A stretch of 64,000 nucleotides of DNA. It comes from Oscillospiraceae bacterium. Lineage in GTDB: Bacteria > Bacillota > Clostridia > Oscillospirales > CAG-272. The stretch lies in the NCBI GenBank assembly GCA_015065005.1, contig SVRE01000002.1:16267-80266 (forward strand), in the 5' to 3' direction. Below the pieces are notes generated by a model that saw nothing but the letters and a program-made list of their open reading frames with translations, ran no database searches and had not been told where the DNA came from. The position numbers and the translations under genes are program-made. Of this stretch, positions 16,466 through 24,911 are shown piece after piece (the stretch's first letter is position 1; the number at the start of each line of letters is the position of its first letter).

Positions 16466-16768
16466 ATGATTTTTATTAAAAATTTAAGAAATGAAAAGCC
16501 AAATAATCCATATGATTTTAAGGTTGATAGAACAAGCGTTTTAGGCAATCCATATTATATGTTCGACGAATGTATGAGGGATGAAGTTTGTAATAAATAC
16601 GAAATGTACTTTTACAAAAAACTTAAAACTGATGCTGCTTTTAAATCAGAGCTTGTTAAAATTTTAAGAGCATATAAGCAATATGGTAAAGTTAATTTAT
16701 TCTGTTGGTGCTATCCAAAAAGATGCCATGCAGAAACAATTAAAAAATGGTTAGAAAAGGAAATATAA
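16466..16768 (+). CDS. DUF4326-domain protein
   Basis: 100 residues from the ATG at 16466, chosen for GAGGTG 5 bases upstream; an in-frame ATG 7 codons earlier lies inside the previous gene. It has the DUF4326 signature: VDRTSVLGNPY near the N-terminus and LFCWCYPKRCHAETI near the C-terminus. These proteins are common in phages and mobile elements; biochemical role unknown, though the Cys/His cluster suggests metal or nucleotide handling. Confidence 0.8.
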   Translation: MIFIKNLRNEKPNNPYDFKVDRTSVLGNPYYMFDECMRDEVCNKYEMYFYKKLKTDAAFKSELVKILRAYKQYGKVNLFCWCYPKRCHAETIKKWLEKEI

Positions 16769-16781
16769 AGGAGGTGATTAT

Positions 16782-17012
16782 ATGCGAATATACAAAGGAA
16801 ATAAAGAAGAAAAAAGGGCTTTCGTAAAGGAAGTCCTTTCTGATTTATTAGTAATGTCTAACTCAGGTTGGTATGGAGTTGAATATGAATACATACCAAA
16901 TCAAGGCGAATACATTTTTCTTTTAGACAAAGACGGTGTAAGATGCAAAAAAATCGACGTTACAGCAGACAGTATAACTGCTATTATTCACGATGTATTT
17001 AAGAAAATTTAA
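16782..17012 (+). CDS. hypothetical small protein
   Basis: 76 residues with an AAGGAGGTG ribosome site 13 bases after DUF4326. Starts with a Lys/Glu-rich helix, then GWYGVEYEYIPNQGEYIFLLDKDG. No family recognised. Confidence 0.55.
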   Translation: MRIYKGNKEEKRAFVKEVLSDLLVMSNSGWYGVEYEYIPNQGEYIFLLDKDGVRCKKIDVTADSITAIIHDVFKKI

Positions 17013-17024
17013 GGAGAAATTAAA

Positions 17025-17441
17025 ATGAAGTACGCAACATTAGAAGAAAGAAAAGAATTTGCAATCGAGCTTATGAAAAAGCTTGATATTTACAAGCCTT
17101 ACATAAAGGGCTTCAAGGAAGAAAACAACGTTTGCTTCTTTGAAAATTTTGGTGGATTTTGGGTTTATCAAGAACCGGAAATTGAAGCCAAAATGAAGAA
17201 ACTTGAAGAAGAATTTGACATTACCATTTATGCTATCACTCACGAAATGACATCATTTGGTGAATGTTACTCCTTCCTCTATGTAAACAAGTACAAGGAT
17301 GAATGGAGCTTCACACTCGACTCAATAAGTAATAAACACTATGCTTTCGCTTATGTTTGGAACAAAAGTTATGATGACGATAGCGAACTTGGAACTGTAT
17401 TTGTACAAAGCTTCGGCGGCGGAATTAGAAGAATAGGATAA
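17025..17441 (+). CDS. hypothetical protein
   Basis: 138 residues, AAGGAG upstream, 12 bases after the preceding gene. Contains a helical N-terminus (EERKEFAIELMKKLDIY) and an aromatic-rich C-terminal half ending GGGIRRIG. No recognisable family; belongs to the same small-gene cluster. Confidence 0.6.
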   Translation: MKYATLEERKEFAIELMKKLDIYKPYIKGFKEENNVCFFENFGGFWVYQEPEIEAKMKKLEEEFDITIYAITHEMTSFGECYSFLYVNKYKDEWSFTLDSISNKHYAFAYVWNKSYDDDSELGTVFVQSFGGGIRRIG

Positions 17442-17457
17442 TTAGGAGGAAATAAAA

Positions 17458-17907
17458 ATGGGACAATACTATAGACCTGTATTAAAAATAAACAATGGAA
17501 TTGAAATTCTAAATAGAAACTTAATCATTGACGGACAAGAAGAATACATGATGGCTAAATTAACCGAACATTCTTGGATCGGTAATTGGCTTATGGAAAC
17601 TGTTTGCGACAAAATTTACATTTCAGATAAGCCTGTAAGACTTATTTGGATGGGTGATTATGCAGACGATTTTGCAAATGACCTTGAAAATACTTTTAAC
17701 GGTTTAACTAAAAAACAAATTATAAATTATCGTAATGCTGCTTGGGGAGAGCCTGATAGAAGTAAGGCTGTTGAACGAGCAGTTTTTGATTTTGAAGGGA
17801 AATACATAGTAAATCACACCAAAAAAGAATATGTTGACTTCTCCCTCTATTCGTTTTTCTCTTGTCTTTTTTCTAATACAAAATTTTCTCTTATTACTCT
17901 TTTTTGA
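17458..17907 (+). CDS. hypothetical MGQYYRP-type protein, C-terminus replaced
   Basis: 149 residues, AGGAGG upstream. The start MGQYYRPV, LTEHSWIGNW, LIWMGDYAD and IVNHTKKEYVDF match a conserved protein type I recall from gut Firmicutes mobile elements. The family I recall continues with a longer C-terminus after EYVDF; here the reading turns into low-complexity LYSFFSCLFSNTKFSLITLF and stops. I infer a truncation or frameshift near 17,837. Function unknown. Confidence 0.6.
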   Translation: MGQYYRPVLKINNGIEILNRNLIIDGQEEYMMAKLTEHSWIGNWLMETVCDKIYISDKPVRLIWMGDYADDFANDLENTFNGLTKKQIINYRNAAWGEPDRSKAVERAVFDFEGKYIVNHTKKEYVDFSLYSFFSCLFSNTKFSLITLF

Positions 17908-18070
17908 ACTTGCTCATTCAAAAAACTTTTAGTTAATAGCATTGAAGTCCTCCGTTTTTGGTTGTTATTTTTCAAAAATTCTCATATAATTACATATTTC
18001 GACATATAATTGAAAAAATATTACAACATAAGTTAATTTGCAATATTTGTTTTATTAAACTTGTCCTTTA
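17908..18070. other. A+T-rich spacer
   Basis: No gene or structured element seen; it separates the plus-strand cluster from minus-strand small genes. Confidence 0.4.
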
Positions 18071-18217
18071 TTAATCCGTGATAACTTTAATTATTTTATA
18101 TTCATTATTAGCATCAATTTGATTAAATTTTTCTATCGCTTGAAAATAGTTGTCTGCTTCTATCACAATTTCATACAAGCATGAATATCTTGCTTTTTTA
18201 GGTTGATATATATTCAT
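18071..18217 (-). CDS. 48-residue hypothetical protein
   Basis: Starts MNIYQPKKARYSCLYEIVIEA and ends with acid/amide-rich helix NQIDANNEYKIIKVITD. AAGGAGAGG lies 7 bases before the ATG. The start overlaps the stop of the upstream remnant as ATGA, implying translational coupling. Family unknown. Confidence 0.6.
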   Translation of the reverse strand: MNIYQPKKARYSCLYEIVIEADNYFQAIEKFNQIDANNEYKIIKVITD

Positions 18218-18369
18218 AATATCCTCTCCTTAAGTGGCGCAATACGCTTTATGTTGCTTGAATTCGATTCGTGAAACATCTCATCTAACGCAATTCTTAC
18301 TTTCAGTTCGTTAGGCTTGAACATTTTAACATCTAACAAATCTTTTGCAGAAAATATTTAAATCCCCAT
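18214..18369 (-). pseudogene. small gene with stop at codon 4
   Basis: From the ATG at 18369 (GGAGG upstream) the frame reads MGI, then TAA (18360-18358), then stays open for 47 codons (IFSAKDLLDVKMFKPNELKV and on) to a TGA overlapping the next start. One base change would restore a 51-residue protein. An internal ATG (MFKPNELK) could give a 36-residue product. Confidence 0.5.
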
Positions 18370-18544
18370 AGTTGTACCTCCTTTGTAATTTATTCTTTAT
18401 AATTAAAAAGTAAATTTTTGTCAATATCCTTCAAATTTTATCAGAAAATATTGAGAGTTTACATTTTATTAACATTTATCTATAATTTGACTACAAAGTA
18501 AAAATACATTGGAGTTTATTTCTCAATCTATTGCTACTTGAACG

Positions 18545-18584
18545 AAAAAAGCCCATTGGAGACATTTAATGACTCACCAATGGG
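18545..18584 (-). terminator. terminator after module copy 2
   Basis: On the minus strand CCCATTGG / CCAATGGG with a GC closing pair is followed by TTTTTT, 45 bases past the stop at 18630. Confidence 0.8.
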
Positions 18585-18629
18585 ATTTTGAGATAAATTA
18601 CGTTAAAAGCATTTAGTAGTTGCAAGTAC

Positions 18630-18857
18630 TTATTCTGCAATTAAGTCTTGTATTACATTTTCGAAATGGATACTATTTAAATTGTTTTCGTTGCAAAGAT
18701 TGACTAATTTTTGCATCTTGGCTTTGTTGTCTGTTAAATCATTAAATGAATCTATCAATTCGTGGAGTTTCCCGTCTGTGTTGATTAGTGCGATACCGTA
18801 AAAGGTAATATCATTGTCTATATGATATGTTGTGCTTGTTAATATGTATTTTTTCAT
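18630..18857 (-). CDS. small hypothetical protein, module copy 2 (DUF6514-like)
   Basis: 75 residues, clear paralogue of 14841-15071: MKKYILTSTTYH, FYGIALINTDG, ELIDSFNDLTDNKAKMQKLV, SIHFENVIQDLI. GGAGAG upstream. Follows its HTH partner by 10 bases. Function unknown. Confidence 0.72.
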   Translation of the reverse strand: MKKYILTSTTYHIDNDITFYGIALINTDGKLHELIDSFNDLTDNKAKMQKLVNLCNENNLNSIHFENVIQDLIAE

Positions 18858-18867
18858 TTTTCTCTCC

Positions 18868-19101
18868 TTATACTAATGTTAAATCTTTTCCATAAACGCA
18901 AATATTCAGCTCGCCAACATCGACAGATAGCGTGCTACATATCCGTTTGACCGTCGACCATTTTGGGTCAGCATCACCAAGCTCGATGTTTTCAAGTGCT
19001 GTTACACTCATTTTGCTTAGCTCTGCTAATTCAGCCACAGTCCAATGCATATGCTCTCTTTTTTCTCGAATAAAACGACCAATATCGCGGTAAACCGTCA
19101 T
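18868..19101 (-). CDS. XRE-family HTH regulator, module copy 2
   Basis: 77 residues from the ATG at 19101 (AGGAGG 8 bases upstream); a GTG three codons earlier overlaps the ribosome site. Paralogue of 15082-15315 with most residues shared (MTVYRDIGRFIR, ALENIELGDADPKWST, ICVYGKDLTLV). Cro/CI-type HTH. The upstream regions of both copies match over about 50 bases including AAGAGGTGTTAAA, so they may cross-regulate. Confidence 0.83.
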   Translation of the reverse strand: MTVYRDIGRFIREKREHMHWTVAELAELSKMSVTALENIELGDADPKWSTVKRICSTLSVDVGELNICVYGKDLTLV

Positions 19102-19272
19102 TTTCAACACCTCCTATCCAAATGATTTTAAGAGGTGTTAAATTGTTTTAAAATCTACTACACTTGAGATTTGTGACTAAGTTGTTAAATGTTAACATCC
19201 CACAGTTAAAAAGAACAAAAGCATAAAAATGCCTTCACTTTTTAAAAAATGTGATTTTAATTGAACAAAACG

Positions 19273-19322
19273 AAAAAGCCCATTGGCATTCTGCAAAAAA
19301 ACAGCACCAATGGGCTTTTTTA
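19273..19322. terminator. bidirectional hairpin terminator
   Basis: AAAAAGCCCATTGG / CCAATGGGCTTTTTTT. The stem repeats the GCCCATTGG of the terminator at 18545-18584. Confidence 0.8.
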
Positions 19323-19419
19323 TTAATAATAATTTTTAACTATAAGAACTAATTCGGAGAGGATGGTAAAGAGCAAGCATTGGGAAGCTCAAGACACACC
19401 ACCGTCCCCTGTCTTCCCA

Positions 19420-20166
19420 TTATTCTAATTCTACTATATCTACTTTCAAATCAATTTCACCGTTAATAGGTAAATTACTTGGTAATTCATCCTTGGGAAT
19501 TAACAAATATATCGTTTCGCGAATTTCCGCAGGAATTTCGATTCGATGCAATTCTACCGTTGGCAATTCTATTTCATTTCCGTTTGAGTCAATGATACCA
19601 TCCGGACCTCCACCCCATATCCATCGTTCTCTTATCTTTAAATTATTAGAGCTTGCGTCAAATCCAAAATTCATATATTCCCCTTTTCCGTCTAAATTAG
19701 AGTAGTAAATATATTGATTTTTGTATGTGTGTAGAACTAAAACAAAACAGTCTTCAAACGTTGACTTATCAACTATATGACCCCATTGAGTAAGCTCCGA
19801 AAAATCCTCGTAGTTATCAATTGCCCGATAATATGAGCCATAATAATTCACATTATCAAAATCGTTACCATAATATTTTCCCGCTGCAATAATATCATAG
19901 CCAGTTCTTTCTACTACAATGTTATCAAACGGAAAATCTTTATCATTTGGAACAAGAGTGTCAAGTATATCTTGATTATCTAAGTCTTTGTCATCGTTTG
20001 GAACAAGTAGGTCAGATGATTTTTCGGTATTTGTACCACTTTCGTTTAGATTTGAATTTGTACTGCTATTTGAACCTGCACTTGAACCTATATTGCTTGA
20101 ATCATTGCAAGACATAAAAACTAAAAACAACAATATTAATGGAATTAATATAAAAAATTTTTTCAT
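19420..20166 (-). CDS. hypothetical lipoprotein
   Basis: 248 residues. Signal MKKFFILIPLILLFLVFMSC with lipobox and Cys20, then a low-complexity Ser/Asn/Asp linker to about residue 75, then a beta-rich domain (WGHIVDKSTFEDCFVLVLHT, YIYYSNLDGKGEYMNFGFD). It starts 13 bases after the protease gene upstream, so it is its operon partner. It may assist, anchor or inhibit the secreted protease; this is inference from context only. Confidence 0.7.
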   Translation of the reverse strand: MKKFFILIPLILLFLVFMSCNDSSNIGSSAGSNSSTNSNLNESGTNTEKSSDLLVPNDDKDLDNQDILDTLVPNDKDFPFDNIVVERTGYDIIAAGKYYGNDFDNVNYYGSYYRAIDNYEDFSELTQWGHIVDKSTFEDCFVLVLHTYKNQYIYYSNLDGKGEYMNFGFDASSNNLKIRERWIWGGGPDGIIDSNGNEIELPTVELHRIEIPAEIRETIYLLIPKDELPSNLPINGEIDLKVDIVELE

Positions 20167-20179
20167 AAGCCACCACCTT

Positions 20180-23100
20180 TTACGAATTAGAATTTAGAAT
20201 TGCTGCAATTGTGTATATAAATGTATTTATTCTTGTTGCCTTATTGAAATCATCCGTCGTATCTTCATCTGTATCGTTAAATCCGGTTGTATGAATTCCC
20301 TGTACTACATAGTTTCCATCACATACAAATACTGGTGATCCACTATTTCTTTCATATGTGTCAGCATCATACCAAAAAGTATAATCATATACTCTAACAA
20401 CCGTTCCATCGCTGCGATACATTCGATAATCTAAATCAGCAGGGTATCCAATAATTGATATACTATCATCAATAATAGTTTCTGGAGTTAAAGACATTTC
20501 TAACCAACCAGTTTTTTCTCCAATATTATCTTCTAAAACACATATTCCCCAGTCATAATCAATTTCTATTGACTCATAAAATTCTTTTTGAATATAACAA
20601 CTTTCCACTTTAGTATATCCGTATGGTGCCACTACATTATTTGACGTGATTAAAGAAGCTCCCGGATATATTATAATTTCATCTGGGAAACTAGGATTAT
20701 CTATATTGTCCTCAAACTCATCTTTTGTTATATCACCATATAAATTGTGTCCAGCTGTCATTAACAAGTTTGGTCCTACTAAGAAGCCTGTTCCCTTTCT
20801 TACTAAATTTTGAGGTTTTTCTCCAGGTATAATCACATTGTAATAATAAGCTTTAATATAGCAAACCATTTTATAGGGCTCTTGTGAGGTATTGTATATA
20901 GGTTGTCTGTTATCTTCTCCAATAACATCCATCGGCATTACAGCACTATCTTCATTCAATACAAAGTCTTCCACAATCCCATCTGCATTAATTGTAATGT
21001 TTGATGTAGTATTAGTGCTAAAACTATTTAAATCACTAATGCTTACAAACTCTTCCTGTGCAGTATTCATGCCATAATGAACAATGCTAGCCACATTTCC
21101 AGCAACATCCAATTCTTTGTTTATATTACTACTATATGAAACTGTGTAATACACTTCATCCGGTAGTATATCATTATTGTAAGTCCAAGAATTGATTATT
21201 GTAAAAGTACTACTGTTTCCTTCACTCTTACTTAATGTGATTTTTCTACCTTTTTCATCAAATATATATTTTTCTCTAACATTATCTGCATTTGAAGATA
21301 AATTAGCACCTAAATCAGTACAAACTGTATTATCTGAATTATATGCTATATTATGTTGAAATTGTAGAATACTATTATCATTATATACTTGAACCGAAGA
21401 AACCGATCCGTCTTCATTGAAAGTATACTGTATGTGTTTTGATTCTAAATCATCTGTTATTTTTTCAATCTTTGTAGAATTTTCAAAATAATTAATGTTT
21501 ATTGTATTGTCCTTTGTATTGTCTGTGTCATCATACTCTATCGCTGATAAAACATTATTATCCCAAGTTAAAGACACTTCTAAATTCGTTACAAAGTTAT
21601 GCACAGTTAACAATTCATCGTCTGTATTGTATGTAAATTCAGCTTGTGGAATTTGAATATTATCCACAGTAACATAGTCAATACAAGAAAGATTTCCATC
21701 TTCATATGACAAGAACAAAACATTTCCTTGAGCATCACATATTTTCAATAAATTTCCACTGCTATCAAAATATTTTTGTGTTCCATCATAATTTTTCAGT
21801 ATAAAATCACCGCTTGTTGTTTTTTCAAGCACATAATCAATCTCATCTTCTGGATAAAACACAGTTGGGTTGGTAACCGCTTGAAGGACTCCTGAGGGTG
21901 TCTCTTCATAAGGCACATACATTCCCCAATAATTCTTTTGAAGATACGGAGAAAACGAATGAGCTGTACCATCCGCATCCGTCCAAACGCAAATATCATC
22001 TACTGCACTTGTGTCAGGGTCATTCGCCTTATTAAAATCAAGTATGGTAATTTTTTCGTGGAAGCTCGGTGTCCACTTGTTTTCAATTGAATTATACACC
22101 ATATTAATATCATATGTCAACCCCTGACTAATGGTTGTTAAATTAGCCACATATGTTAGACTTCCGTTTTGTAAATTAACATAGCTCGTTCCTTGAGTAC
22201 CCAAGGAGTTTGTGGCATAAGCATAATAATCTTCAATTCCGGTACTGCTAACATATGTTAACTCCATTCGAGTAGCATACCAATTACTGGTGTTTTCAAT
22301 AGTACTTATACGAGCTGTCGCTTCGACAGTTTGTGGCAAATTGACCGCTTTCACACATATTCCATGATTTTCAGTTCCACTTTGCCACTCATTATACAGT
22401 GATGTAATGTTCCATTCATATGTGCCATCAGATATAATTTGCACACTACTTATTGGTGTGCTTTCATAGAATTGGCTTGATGTTGCATACGAAAAATCCT
22501 CGCTACTTACCCAATCATCTGTCGCCTTATATACACCGATATAAAAGTCCGTATTATTAGGGTTTTCTACCGTGCTGATAAACATTGATATTTTCGCATT
22601 TACTAATAAATCGCCATCATCCATTTCAATAAAATCATTAAAATCATTGAATTTAACAAATCCTGGGTTATCTAAAAATTCACCCATAAAATTACCAATG
22701 ATCATTACTCCCATTCCCCAATAGTTTCCATTATCACTCATAACAAAGGTGTCGGTGTCTACCTCTTCCGAAACGAGCGTTGGGTCAATAGTGACAGGAA
22801 ATTCTCTTTCCTCTGCGTTTATCCACTCTGCATTTGCTGTTACGGTTAGGGTGTATTTCCACTTGCTGTTTTGAACAAGAGAATATTCGACGCTATTACT
22901 GTATTCATTGTTTGCATCAAGCATATATGGCGCGGGGATTTCGTAGACTTGCTCGTCACTATCGTAGTCGGACAGGATGATAGCTCCGTTTACAAGCTCT
23001 GCGCTTAGGTTATTTAGCTTAAGCTCGAAGGTATATGTATAAGAGTCTTGCTTTTCTTTGACAATAATATTTTCTTTAATATTATTACCCACCAAGACAT

Positions 23101-23698
23101 ATTCAATATCTATTCCGTCATAGATATTTGTATAAATAGCCTTTGAAACGAGGTTGTTAAGAACAGACAAGTCCTCGAATTTTCGACTATTATTGCTTTG
23201 TGGATTTTCAATTACCACGCTTACTTTATTTGTGTTTGACGGAGTAAAGTCTATTTTATATTTTCCGTCCTTTATACTAACAAGCCCCGAGGAGCCTGAC
23301 TTATTTGCGAATTTAATTTCTGATTTGTTATTTGTGGAATATTCACTGCCATTAAGTGTTAAGGCATTATCAATGTCTATCCACTTGCCGTTAGAATCCT
23401 TGTAATGTACCGGTTGTGTATATACAACTGCTTTTGTAGTACCATCAGACAGTTTAAAATGCTTGATGTTTTCTTCCCTTAATGCTTCGTCCTCTTCTAA
23501 GACTATTACATCTTTCGGTTTTTGTTCTGATTGTATATCAGCATTTTCACTTGTATTTTCTGTACTTGTATCGTTTGTATCGCCTGTGCCATTGTAAATG
23601 GCACTTGCAATAGACGATACAGGCAAGGATGCAATGAGAATTAATACTGACATAACGAAAGCCAACATTTTTACGGTTAATCTAATTCTGTTCTTCAT
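20180..23698 (-). CDS. secreted DNRLRE/RHS-like protein with C-terminal trypsin-like protease
   Basis: 1172 residues. Signal peptide at 1-32. Residues about 60-330 form a beta-rich region that leads into a DNRLRE-type domain (VSEEVDTDTFVMSDN, SGTENHGICVKA, IEDYYAYATNSLGTQGTSYVN), followed by RHS-like strands with few YD repeats. The last about 230 residues are a V8/trypsin-fold serine protease: TAGHNLYG (His near 982), DYDWGICVL (Asp near 1048), NSGSPVF (Ser near 1120). It is exported and probably wall-associated. Architecture resembles polymorphic secreted proteins in which the C-terminal toxin is replaced by a protease. GGAG upstream; next to a sigma/anti-sigma pair and two exported proteins. 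Confidence 0.8.
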   Translation of the reverse strand: MKNRIRLTVKMLAFVMSVLILIASLPVSSIASAIYNGTGDTNDTSTENTSENADIQSEQKPKDVIVLEEDEALREENIKHFKLSDGTTKAVVYTQPVHYKDSNGKWIDIDNALTLNGSEYSTNNKSEIKFANKSGSSGLVSIKDGKYKIDFTPSNTNKVSVVIENPQSNNSRKFEDLSVLNNLVSKAIYTNIYDGIDIEYVLVGNNIKENIIVKEKQDSYTYTFELKLNNLSAELVNGAIILSDYDSDEQVYEIPAPYMLDANNEYSNSVEYSLVQNSKWKYTLTVTANAEWINAEEREFPVTIDPTLVSEEVDTDTFVMSDNGNYWGMGVMIIGNFMGEFLDNPGFVKFNDFNDFIEMDDGDLLVNAKISMFISTVENPNNTDFYIGVYKATDDWVSSEDFSYATSSQFYESTPISSVQIISDGTYEWNITSLYNEWQSGTENHGICVKAVNLPQTVEATARISTIENTSNWYATRMELTYVSSTGIEDYYAYATNSLGTQGTSYVNLQNGSLTYVANLTTISQGLTYDINMVYNSIENKWTPSFHEKITILDFNKANDPDTSAVDDICVWTDADGTAHSFSPYLQKNYWGMYVPYEETPSGVLQAVTNPTVFYPEDEIDYVLEKTTSGDFILKNYDGTQKYFDSSGNLLKICDAQGNVLFLSYEDGNLSCIDYVTVDNIQIPQAEFTYNTDDELLTVHNFVTNLEVSLTWDNNVLSAIEYDDTDNTKDNTININYFENSTKIEKITDDLESKHIQYTFNEDGSVSSVQVYNDNSILQFQHNIAYNSDNTVCTDLGANLSSNADNVREKYIFDEKGRKITLSKSEGNSSTFTIINSWTYNNDILPDEVYYTVSYSSNINKELDVAGNVASIVHYGMNTAQEEFVSISDLNSFSTNTTSNITINADGIVEDFVLNEDSAVMPMDVIGEDNRQPIYNTSQEPYKMVCYIKAYYYNVIIPGEKPQNLVRKGTGFLVGPNLLMTAGHNLYGDITKDEFEDNIDNPSFPDEIIIYPGASLITSNNVVAPYGYTKVESCYIQKEFYESIEIDYDWGICVLEDNIGEKTGWLEMSLTPETIIDDSISIIGYPADLDYRMYRSDGTVVRVYDYTFWYDADTYERNSGSPVFVCDGNYVVQGIHTTGFNDTDEDTTDDFNKATRINTFIYTIAAILNSNS

Positions 23699-23730
23699 AA
23701 TAATTCTCCTTTATTTTCTTTTTGAGGGTG

Positions 23731-23761
23731 GCATTTGGCTACTAATTCAGTAGCCAAATGC
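23731..23761. other. strong intergenic hairpin
   Basis: GCATTTGGCTACT-aattc-AGTAGCCAAATGC, a perfect 13-bp stem between two minus-strand secreted-protein genes. There is no U-run, so RNA processing or partial termination is likelier than full termination. Confidence 0.6.
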
Positions 23762-23769
23762 TTTAGTTT

Positions 23770-24195
23770 TTAATAGGTTTTTTCGATTTCTCTTGTGATA
23801 ACATCTGTTGCTCCACCACTGCCGGCTACTGTATAGGTTATAACTGTCTTATATGTACCACGAGCTGGTAATTGGATAGAATGCTCATTAGCACAATAAT
23901 ATAAGGTTGAAGTATCAGTCCAAGAAGCACCCTCCACCTGTACCCAGGAGGAGCCTGACAGTCTTTCAATTCTTGTTTCTACTGTAATGCTTGTGGTTAT
24001 TCCTCTGTAGCCTCTACAGGTAAATGTAACCCTGCCTACTCCATTTTCGTCTATTGTAAAAATTGTTTCTACTGTGGCTATGTTATTAAAATACGGAGTT
24101 ATTTCATTTCCTGTTGCAGCAAATGTAGGTACAACCATAATAGCCATAAGTATGGCAAGCATAACAAATGAAAGTATTTTGTTTCCTAATTTCAT
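23770..24195 (-). CDS. small secreted beta-sandwich-like protein
   Basis: 141 residues with signal peptide MKLGNKILSFVMLAILMA (cleaved after TFA). The mature part is beta-rich with two Cys (VTFTCRGYRG, TLYYCANEH) that may form a disulfide and a Gly/Thr-rich C-terminal strand. No family assigned. Divergent from the sigma gene and first in the exported-protein cluster; a strong ribosome site (AGGTG region) precedes it. Confidence 0.7.
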   Translation of the reverse strand: MKLGNKILSFVMLAILMAIMVVPTFAATGNEITPYFNNIATVETIFTIDENGVGRVTFTCRGYRGITTSITVETRIERLSGSSWVQVEGASWTDTSTLYYCANEHSIQLPARGTYKTVITYTVAGSGGATDVITREIEKTY

Positions 24196-24314
24196 ATTTT
24201 CACCTCCCTTCTTTTACCATTATCTACAATTAAAAAGGAGATTTTTTATAAATATCATTCAAGTTTTTATAAATTTTTTCTCAATTTACAATTAGTTAAC
24301 ATTCTCGTTTTTTG

Positions 24315-24343
24315 TTGACTTTGCGAATTTTGTATGATATACT
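24315..24343 (+). promoter_or_regulatory. promoter of sigma/anti-sigma operon
   Basis: TTGACT, 17-bp spacer, TATACT, 26 bases before the ATG at 24370. Confidence 0.8.
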
Positions 24344-24369
24344 GTGAAAAAAATTCTAAAGGTGTAAAT

Positions 24370-24911
24370 ATGCTAACATTTTATTTGTCTCTAATTACCA
24401 ACGAAGAGGATAAGGCAACTATTACGAAAATTTATGATACTTACCTTAGTTGGATGTTAAAAATAGCCTTTCACTACTTAAAAAACATGCGGATGCTGAG
24501 GACGCAGTAAACGATGTGTTTTTAAGCATTATAGGTGGAAACTGTACTGTGCCAACAAATAACGAAAACGAAACTAAGTCGTATCTCTTTATATGCATAA
24601 GGAATTCAGCCCTGAATCTTAAAAAATTAAACAGCAAGCATAAAACTGTTAATTTTGATGAATTCTTTAATTTGCCGACTGTATATAATTTAGAGGAGGA
24701 TGTTCTTAAAAAGGATAGCTATTATGAGTTGTTAGCTTTTGTTAATACCATGCCGTCAATATACAATGATGTATTAACCCTGTATATCTCTTTTGAAAAA
24801 ACATTAAAGGAAATATCTGTACTGTTGAATTTACCATTCAAAACTGTTGAAACAAGATTTAGGCGTGGTAAGAAAATTTTAAAAAATAAATTTGGAGATT
24901 TAGATATATGA
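24370..24911 (+). CDS. ECF-type sigma-70 factor, frame split at a slippery heptamer
   Basis: From the ATG at 24370 the 0 frame reads MLTFYLSLITNEEDKATITK... and stops at 24510 after 46 codons. Moving to the -1 frame at A AAA AAC (24480-24486) joins sigma region 2 (IYDTYLSWMLKIAFHYLKK) seamlessly to HADAEDAVNDVFLSII and then region 4 (LTLYISFEKTLKEISVLLNLPFKTVETRFRRGKK), giving about 180 residues, normal for the family. The heptamer is the classical -1 slippage type, but a one-base deletion in the A-run is equally compatible. It overlaps the next gene by ATGA. Likely activates promoters for the adjacent exported proteins. Confidence 0.8.
24480..24486 (+). other. A AAA AAC slippery heptamer
   Basis: 0-frame codons are TTA AAA AAC. 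A -1 slip makes the next codon CAT (H of HADAEDAV), restoring the sigma-factor frame. Confidence 0.6.
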
